From Erwinia billingiae Eb661 (GTDB taxonomy: Bacteria; Pseudomonadota; Gammaproteobacteria; Enterobacterales; Enterobacteriaceae), in assembly GCF_000196615.1 (NCBI RefSeq), contig NC_014306.1:4464001-4528000 (forward strand): a stretch of DNA of 64,000 bases. Direction: 5' to 3'. A program made the translations under genes and the position numbers. The notes under the pieces are model-generated. The model had not been told where the DNA came from and did not search any database. It was given only the letters and a program-made list of their open reading frames with translations. Of the stretch, positions 58,548 to 64,000 are shown piece by piece (the stretch's first letter is position 1; the number at the start of each line of letters is the position of its first letter).

Positions 58548-59921
58548 ATGAAGAACAAATCCTTACTGTTAAGTGCATTGGCATTGAGTATTGGCATGAA
58601 TCTGACCATTACTCCCCAGGCGATGGCTACGCTCCCCGCGCAAATTGAGGGGCAACCGCTGCCAAGCCTGGCGCCAATGCTGGAAAAAGTGCTTCCTGCG
58701 GTCGTTAGCGTCCATGTGGAAGGCACCCAGACGGCTGCGCAGTCTCAGGAGATCCCTGAGCCGCTGAAAAAATTCTTTGGTCAGGGCCAGGACGGTGATT
58801 CCCAGCCGCAGCCATTCGAAGGTCTGGCTTCAGGCGTGGTGATCAACGCCGATAAGGGCTATGTGCTCACCAACAATCATGTGGTCAATGGCGCCAGTAA
58901 AATCAGTGTCCAGCTGAGTGATGGCCGTGAATTTGATGCCAAACTGATTGGTCACGATGAACAAACCGACATCGCGCTGATCCAGATCAGCGGCGCAAAA
59001 GGCCTGACGCAGATTAAAGTGGCGGATTCCGATCAGCTTAAAGTCGGTGATTTTGCCGTCGCCATTGGCAATCCATTTGGCCTTGGCCAGACCGCCACTT
59101 CAGGGATTGTCTCTGCGCTGGGGCGCAGCGGCTTGAATCTTGAAGGTCTGGAAAACTTTATTCAGACGGATGCCGCCATCAACCGCGGTAACTCCGGTGG
59201 CGCGCTAGTGAACCTGAATGGCGAACTGATTGGCCTGAATACCGCCATTCTCTCCTCCGCCGGGGGCAATATCGGCATTGGCTTTGCCATCCCAAGCAAT
59301 ATGGCGATGAACCTGGCTCAGCAGCTGATTGATTTCGGCAAAGTGAACCGCGGTCAGTTGGGTATTAAAGGCACTGAGATGACGGCGGATATGGCCAAAG
59401 CCTTCAATGTGGATGCGCAGCGCGGCGCGTTCGTCAATGAAGTGCTGCCAGGCTCTGCGGCGGCGAAAGCGGGCATCAAGGCCGGGGATATCATCACCAG
59501 TCTGGATGACAAGCCGATCGACAGCTTCGCTGCACTGCGGGTGAAAATTGGTACTACCGCACCGGGTAAAGACGTCAAGGTCGGCCTGATCCGTGAAGGT
59601 AAGCCGGTTAACGTTACCGTTAAACTGGATGCCAGTACGCAAACCTCGACCACGGCCGATCAGACCACTCCGGCTCTGCAAGGTGCTACCTTCATCGATG
59701 GCGCCGCGAAAGACGGAACCAAAGGCGTGGTAGTGGATGACGTGACCAAAGCCTCACCCGCTGAGCAATATGGCCTGAAAAAAGGCGATGTGATTATTGG
59801 CCTCAACCGCACCAAGGTGGCTAATCTGGCCGAGCTGCGCAAGCTGCTGGAAGCCAAGCCACCGCTGCTGGCGCTGAACGTGATCCGTGGCGATGCGAGT
59901 ATCTATCTGCTTTTACGTTAA
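58548..59921 (+). CDS. degQ: Periplasmic serine endoprotease DegQ
   Basis: HtrA-family protease and chaperone. The 457-residue precursor has a signal peptide ending PQAMA near residue 27, a trypsin-like domain with His (LTNNHVVNGA), Asp (QTDIALIQI) and Ser (NRGNSGGAL), and two PDZ domains (residues about 260-350 and 365-457). The shorter LA-loop region fits DegQ rather than DegP. Upstream of degS. Confidence 0.94.
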   Translation: MKNKSLLLSALALSIGMNLTITPQAMATLPAQIEGQPLPSLAPMLEKVLPAVVSVHVEGTQTAAQSQEIPEPLKKFFGQGQDGDSQPQPFEGLASGVVINADKGYVLTNNHVVNGASKISVQLSDGREFDAKLIGHDEQTDIALIQISGAKGLTQIKVADSDQLKVGDFAVAIGNPFGLGQTATSGIVSALGRSGLNLEGLENFIQTDAAINRGNSGGALVNLNGELIGLNTAILSSAGGNIGIGFAIPSNMAMNLAQQLIDFGKVNRGQLGIKGTEMTADMAKAFNVDAQRGAFVNEVLPGSAAAKAGIKAGDIITSLDDKPIDSFAALRVKIGTTAPGKDVKVGLIREGKPVNVTVKLDASTQTSTTADQTTPALQGATFIDGAAKDGTKGVVVDDVTKASPAEQYGLKKGDVIIGLNRTKVANLAELRKLLEAKPPLLALNVIRGDASIYLLLR

Positions 59922-59927
59922 ATCATG

Positions 59928-59952
59928 AAGCGGACACCTGCGTGTCCGCTTA
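59928..59952 (+). terminator. Hairpin between degQ and degS
   Basis: A perfect 9-bp stem, AGCGGACAC / GTGTCCGCT, with a four-base loop, immediately after the degQ stop. Only a short T-tract follows, so it is a weak terminator or attenuator. Confidence 0.55.
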
Positions 59953-59998
59953 ACTCATGCTATCCTGCCAAACGTTCATTCACTCACCATTTAAAGCC

Positions 59999-61057
59999 AT
60001 GTTTCCTAAACTATTGCGTTCAGTGCTTCTTGGCCTTGTAGTTGCGGGTTTGCTGCTGGCCGGCATGCCAGCATTGCGGATCGGCAGTGACTTTTTCTCG
60101 CACAAAGATGACAGCGCTAATGAAACGCCTGTCAGCTACAACTCTGCCGTGCGTCGGGCTGCCCCGGCGGTAGTGAATGTCTACAATCGCAGTGCCAATG
60201 CCTCTGCTGACAACCTCGAAATCCGCACGCTGGGATCTGGCGTGATCATGGATGGGCGTGGCTATATCCTTACTAATAAACACGTGATCAACGATGCCGA
60301 GCAGATTATCGTTGCGCTGCAAGATGGCCGCATCTTTGAGGCAATGTTAGTAGGTTCGGACAGCCTGACCGACCTAGCGGTGTTGAAGATCACCGCGTCC
60401 AGCCTGCCCGTTATCCCAATCAATCCCGCGCGCATTGCCCATATCGGCGATTTAGTGATGGCTATCGGCAACCCGTACAATATTGGGCAGACGGTGACCC
60501 AGGGGATTATCAGCGCCACTGGCCGCGTTGGTCTGAGCCCTTCCCGCTACCAGAACTTCTTACAGACAGATGCTTCCATCAACAAAGGGAACTCGGGCGG
60601 CGCCTTGATTAACTCTCTCGGTGAACTGATGGGAATCAATACGCTGTCGTTTGATAAGAGTAACGACGGTGAAACGCCGGAAGGCATTGGCTTTGCCATC
60701 CCTACGGCACTGGCTGCGAAAATCATGGATAAGCTTATTCGCGATGGTCGCGTAATCCGTGGGTTCATCGGCATCAGTGGCCGTGAAGTGCCGCAAATGC
60801 ACGGACAAAACAGCAGCCTGGATCATATTCAGGGCATTGTGGTGACCAATGTTTCTCAGGGAGGCCCGGCAGCCAAAGCGGGTCTGCAAATCAATGATGT
60901 GATCACCAACGTGAACCATAAACCGGCTATTTCGGCGGTGGAAACAATGGATCAGGTTGCGGAGATTCGACCAGGAACCGTCATTGACGTGGATATCATT
61001 CGCAACGATCAAAAAATGACGCTGCCGATTACCGTGCTGGAATATCCGGGGAATTAA
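59999..61057 (+). CDS. degS: Outer membrane stress-sensor protease DegS
   Basis: Inner-membrane-anchored HtrA protease that senses misfolded porin C-termini and cuts RseA, so releasing sigma-E. The 352-residue protein (E. coli 355) has one N-terminal membrane helix, the protease triad (LTNKHVIND, DLAVLKI, NKGNSGGAL) and a single PDZ domain. Start at 59999 with MFPKLLRSVLLGL. Confidence 0.95.
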   Translation: MFPKLLRSVLLGLVVAGLLLAGMPALRIGSDFFSHKDDSANETPVSYNSAVRRAAPAVVNVYNRSANASADNLEIRTLGSGVIMDGRGYILTNKHVINDAEQIIVALQDGRIFEAMLVGSDSLTDLAVLKITASSLPVIPINPARIAHIGDLVMAIGNPYNIGQTVTQGIISATGRVGLSPSRYQNFLQTDASINKGNSGGALINSLGELMGINTLSFDKSNDGETPEGIGFAIPTALAAKIMDKLIRDGRVIRGFIGISGREVPQMHGQNSSLDHIQGIVVTNVSQGGPAAKAGLQINDVITNVNHKPAISAVETMDQVAEIRPGTVIDVDIIRNDQKMTLPITVLEYPGN

Positions 61058-61075
61058 GCGGGAAGTGATGGAATG

Positions 61076-61099
61076 CAGGGCCAGACAGCGCCGGCCCTG
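61076..61099. terminator. Probable terminator between degS and mdh
   Basis: CAGGGCC / GGCCCTG stem with a ten-base interior between convergent genes. No strong T-run is present, so confidence is modest. Confidence 0.4.
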
Positions 61100-61107
61100 T
61101 AGCAGGC

Positions 61108-62043
61108 TTATTTAACGAATTCTTCGCCCAAGGTAATGTCTTTCTTCAGCGTATCCAACATGCCGTCCAACGACTTCTGCTCAAAAGCGCTCAGCGTGCC
61201 GATTGGCTTGCGCTCAACGATGCCGTTTTTACCCAGCAGCAGCGGTTGTGAGAAGAAGCGAGCATGTGCGCCATCTCCCTCAACATAAGCACATTCCACA
61301 ACGTTGCTTTCACCGTTCAGAGCGCGTACCAGCGACAGACCGAATTTGGCCGCAGCCTGGCCCATCGACAGCGTCGCGGATCCGCCACCTGCTTTCGCCT
61401 CAACCACTTCGGTACCCGCGTTCTGGATACGTTTCGTCAGATCGGCCACTTCCTGTTCAGAGAAGCTGACGCCTGGGATCTGGGAGAGCAGAGGCAAGAT
61501 AGTCACGCCTGAGTGTCCACCCACTACCGGGATGTTCAGCTCGGCAGGATTTTTGCCCTTCAGCTCAGCGACGAAGGTGTTGGAACGGATGATATCCAGC
61601 GTGGTAACGCCAAAAAGTTTGTTTTTATCGTAAACGCCGGCTTTTTTCAGCACTTCCGCAGCAATCGCGACCGTGGTGTTAACCGGGTTAGTGATGATAC
61701 CTATCAACGCCTTAGGGCAAGTGCTGGCAACCTGTTCAATCAGATTACGAACAATACCGGCGTTAACATTGAACAGATCGGAGCGATCCATGCCTGGCTT
61801 ACGCGCCACGCCAGCGGAGATCAGGACCACGTCAGCGCCTTTCAGCGCCGGCGTTGCGTCTTCGCCACAGAAACCTTTGATATTGACTGCGGTAGGGATA
61901 TGGCTCAAATCAACAGCTACGCCAGGCGTAACGGGAGCGATGTCGTACAGAGAGAGGTCGGAACCCGCCGGAAGCTGGGTTTTTAGCAGAAGTGCGAGAG
62001 CCTGGCCAATACCGCCAGCTGCGCCGAGAACTGCAACTTTCAT
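61108..62043 (-). CDS. mdh: Malate dehydrogenase
   Basis: NAD-dependent TCA enzyme, malate to oxaloacetate. 311 residues (E. coli 312), with the Rossmann start [20 protein letters not shown], the substrate Arg motif [12 protein letters not shown] and the catalytic His in [13 protein letters not shown]. Divergent from argR as in E. coli. Confidence 0.97.
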   Translation of the reverse strand: MKVAVLGAAGGIGQALALLLKTQLPAGSDLSLYDIAPVTPGVAVDLSHIPTAVNIKGFCGEDATPALKGADVVLISAGVARKPGMDRSDLFNVNAGIVRNLIEQVASTCPKALIGIITNPVNTTVAIAAEVLKKAGVYDKNKLFGVTTLDIIRSNTFVAELKGKNPAELNIPVVGGHSGVTILPLLSQIPGVSFSEQEVADLTKRIQNAGTEVVEAKAGGGSATLSMGQAAAKFGLSLVRALNGESNVVECAYVEGDGAHARFFSQPLLLGKNGIVERKPIGTLSAFEQKSLDGMLDTLKKDITLGEEFVK

Positions 62044-62949
<906 letters not shown>

Positions 62950-63386
62950 GCAGCAGCAATTAACGCCTGATTTTTAACCTAAGGCTAACCACCCCGTATC
63001 ATCATCTTTTCTTAGAGCCGGCGCCTGCCGGCTTTAGCTTTTCTGCCCTTCCACGCCTCACTATTCAGCATGATGCACTGCCTCGCGGGCGACATGTCAG
63101 GCAGAAAAACCAGATACTCTCGTCTCATGGTGTGATCCACCACAAATAAGCGCACGAATGGCTAAAGTCACATATCCCTATGTTTTTACATGTATTTAAC
63201 ATGGATAGGGCAACTTATAAGCGTTTTTTATAACGTCTGGTTATTAAAATGCAGTTTTCGGTTAAAGTATCCCAACAAAAAATTATTAGCACGCTATTAA
63301 TTTTTTACGTTATTAGATCTATACTTGTTTTCGTGATGACAATCACACTAAACAAAAAGATAAAAACATACTACGAGGAAATAATC
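62950..63386. other. Intergenic region argR-yhcN
   Basis: 437 bases. It holds the argR terminator (63016-63040) and, further on, AT-rich sequence with several TATAA-like hexamers near 63216-63232 that could serve as yhcN promoter. No gene is supported. Confidence 0.5.
63016..63042 (+). terminator. Intrinsic terminator after argR
   Basis: Perfect AGCCGGC / GCCGGCT stem with a four-base loop followed by TTAGCTTTT, about 65 nt past argR. Confidence 0.75.
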
Positions 63387-63650
63387 ATGAACATTAAAAC
63401 TACTGTTGCGGCTGTAACCGTTCTTTCTGCTCTCTCTTTTGGTGCTTTTGCAGCTGAATCTGTTAATGCGGATCAGGCGCAAAATCTGCAATCAGTTGGC
63501 ACCATCTCCGTAAGCGGCGTTGCCGGTTCACCGATGGACATCCGCCAGCAGCTGAATGCGAAAGCTGACGCTCAGGGCGCAAGTGCTTACCGAGTTATCG
63601 AGGCGTACAACAACGGTAACTACCACGCGACTGCAGAGCTGTACAAATAA
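63387..63650 (+). CDS. yhcN: YhcN-type periplasmic stress protein (DUF1471)
   Basis: 87-residue precursor: signal peptide MNIKTTVAAVTVLSALSFG with cleavage after AFA, then a DUF1471/YdgH domain (VGTISVSGVAGSPMDIRQQL, GASAYRVIEAYNNGNYHATAELYK). Members such as YhcN and BhsA respond to acid, peroxide and biofilm conditions; exact function is unclear. GAGGAA precedes the ATG. Followed by a second paralogue, suggesting a tandem duplication. Confidence 0.9.
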   Translation: MNIKTTVAAVTVLSALSFGAFAAESVNADQAQNLQSVGTISVSGVAGSPMDIRQQLNAKADAQGASAYRVIEAYNNGNYHATAELYK

Positions 63651-63693
63651 GCAAAGATTACCCGGCAATACGGTATTAACGACTAAATAAAAA

Positions 63694-63740
63694 CGGTAAC
63701 CCCAAGAATAATAAACGCTTTTTAGCCCTTTCGGTTACCG
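63694..63740. repeat. Inverted repeat between the two yhcN-type genes
   Basis: CGGTAACC (63694-63701) and GGTTACCG (63733-63740) form a perfect 8-bp inverted repeat with 31 bases between, which include TTTTTAG. May form an RNA stem between the tandem genes; not a classical terminator. Confidence 0.35.
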
Positions 63741-63765
63741 CTCAACCCTATCTGGAGCATCTATC

Positions 63766-64000
63766 ATGAAAACCAAATTAGCAATCGCAGTACTCGGCCT
63801 GGCCTCAGTTCTTTCTTTCGGCGCCAGCGCCGCTCACCTGATAACTGATCAGCAGGCAAGCGAGCAGAACCTGCAGTCAATGGGCACCATTAGTGTTAGT
63901 GGTGTTGATGGCGCGCCAACCGATATCCGTCATGAGCTTTCTCAGAAAGCGGATCAGCAAGGTGCCAGCTCTTATCGTGTGATCGAAGCGCGTAACGATG
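63766..64000 (+). CDS. Second YhcN-type protein, cut by the window edge
   Basis: 78 codons to the right edge, starting MKTKLAIAVLGLASVLSFG with cleavage after ASA, then QNLQSMGTISVSGVDGAPTDIR and QGASSYRVIEARND. It is a paralogue of the yhcN gene just upstream. GGAG lies nine bases before the ATG. The missing end is about ten residues by comparison with its neighbour. Confidence 0.88.
   Translation, partial: MKTKLAIAVLGLASVLSFGASAAHLITDQQASEQNLQSMGTISVSGVDGAPTDIRHELSQKADQQGASSYRVIEARND

Overview
The window is a piece of chromosome from an enteric gammaproteobacterium. Almost every gene has a close E. coli counterpart, in the order of the E. coli nlpI-pnp to argR-yhcN region. Three things point to the Erwinia/Pantoea side of the order rather than to Escherichia itself: pmrAB sits directly after dacB, an enterobactin-uptake block follows it, and several E. 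coli neighbours (yhbE, yrbL, elbB, yhcC, gltD/gltF and the genes after it) are absent. The family assignment is inference. I see no prophage, insertion sequence, integron or CRISPR array.

Layout. 1-16.4 kb, mostly minus strand: nlpI (cut by the left edge), pnp, rpsO, truB, rbfA, infB, nusA, rimP, tRNA-fMet (metY), tRNA-Leu(GAG) (leuU), secG, glmM, folP, ftsH, rlmE, then yhbY (+) and greA (-). This is the RNA decay, ribosome assembly, translation initiation and membrane quality-control block. 16.6-24.4 kb: dacB-pmrA-pmrB (+) followed by fepA (-), fes (+) and fepB (-), an enterobactin receptor, esterase and periplasmic binding protein with two Fur-box-like sites. 24.5-28.4 kb: obgE, rpmA, rplU, ispB, sfsB. 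28.5-42.4 kb: murA, ibaG, mlaBCDEF (phospholipid trafficking), then yrbG-kdsD-kdsC-lptC-lptA-lptB-rpoN-hpf-ptsN-rapZ-npr (LPS sugar synthesis, LPS export, sigma-54 and the nitrogen phosphotransferase branch) and mtgA. 43.2-45.6 kb: the small RNA ArcZ and arcB, tail to tail. 46.8-54.1 kb: a large glutamate-synthase-like gene and a diflavin reductase gene. 54.2-64 kb: sspB, sspA, rpsI, rplM, zapE, zapG, degQ, degS, mdh, argR, and two tandem yhcN-type genes, the second cut by the right edge.

The standout is the gltB locus. The usual gltB-gltD pair is replaced by a GltB-like protein of 1843 residues (E. coli GltB has about 1486) and a 585-residue CysJ-like NADPH-FAD-FMN flavoprotein in the position of GltD. 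The large protein keeps the N-terminal glutaminase cysteine, the FMN-barrel motifs and the GXGXG domain. It has an extra internal segment of about 110 residues, a C-terminal extension of about 190 residues, and an altered iron-sulfur cysteine spacing (CX5CX3C instead of CX5CX4C). The simplest reading is a glutamate synthase, or a related amidotransferase-oxidoreductase, that draws electrons through a diflavin reductase. That function is inference. The 1.15 kb region upstream holds two palindromes matching the NtrC recognition pattern (GCACC-N5-GGTGC), a leader hairpin and a Shine-Dalgarno sequence inside a perfect palindrome, so nitrogen and translational control are plausible.
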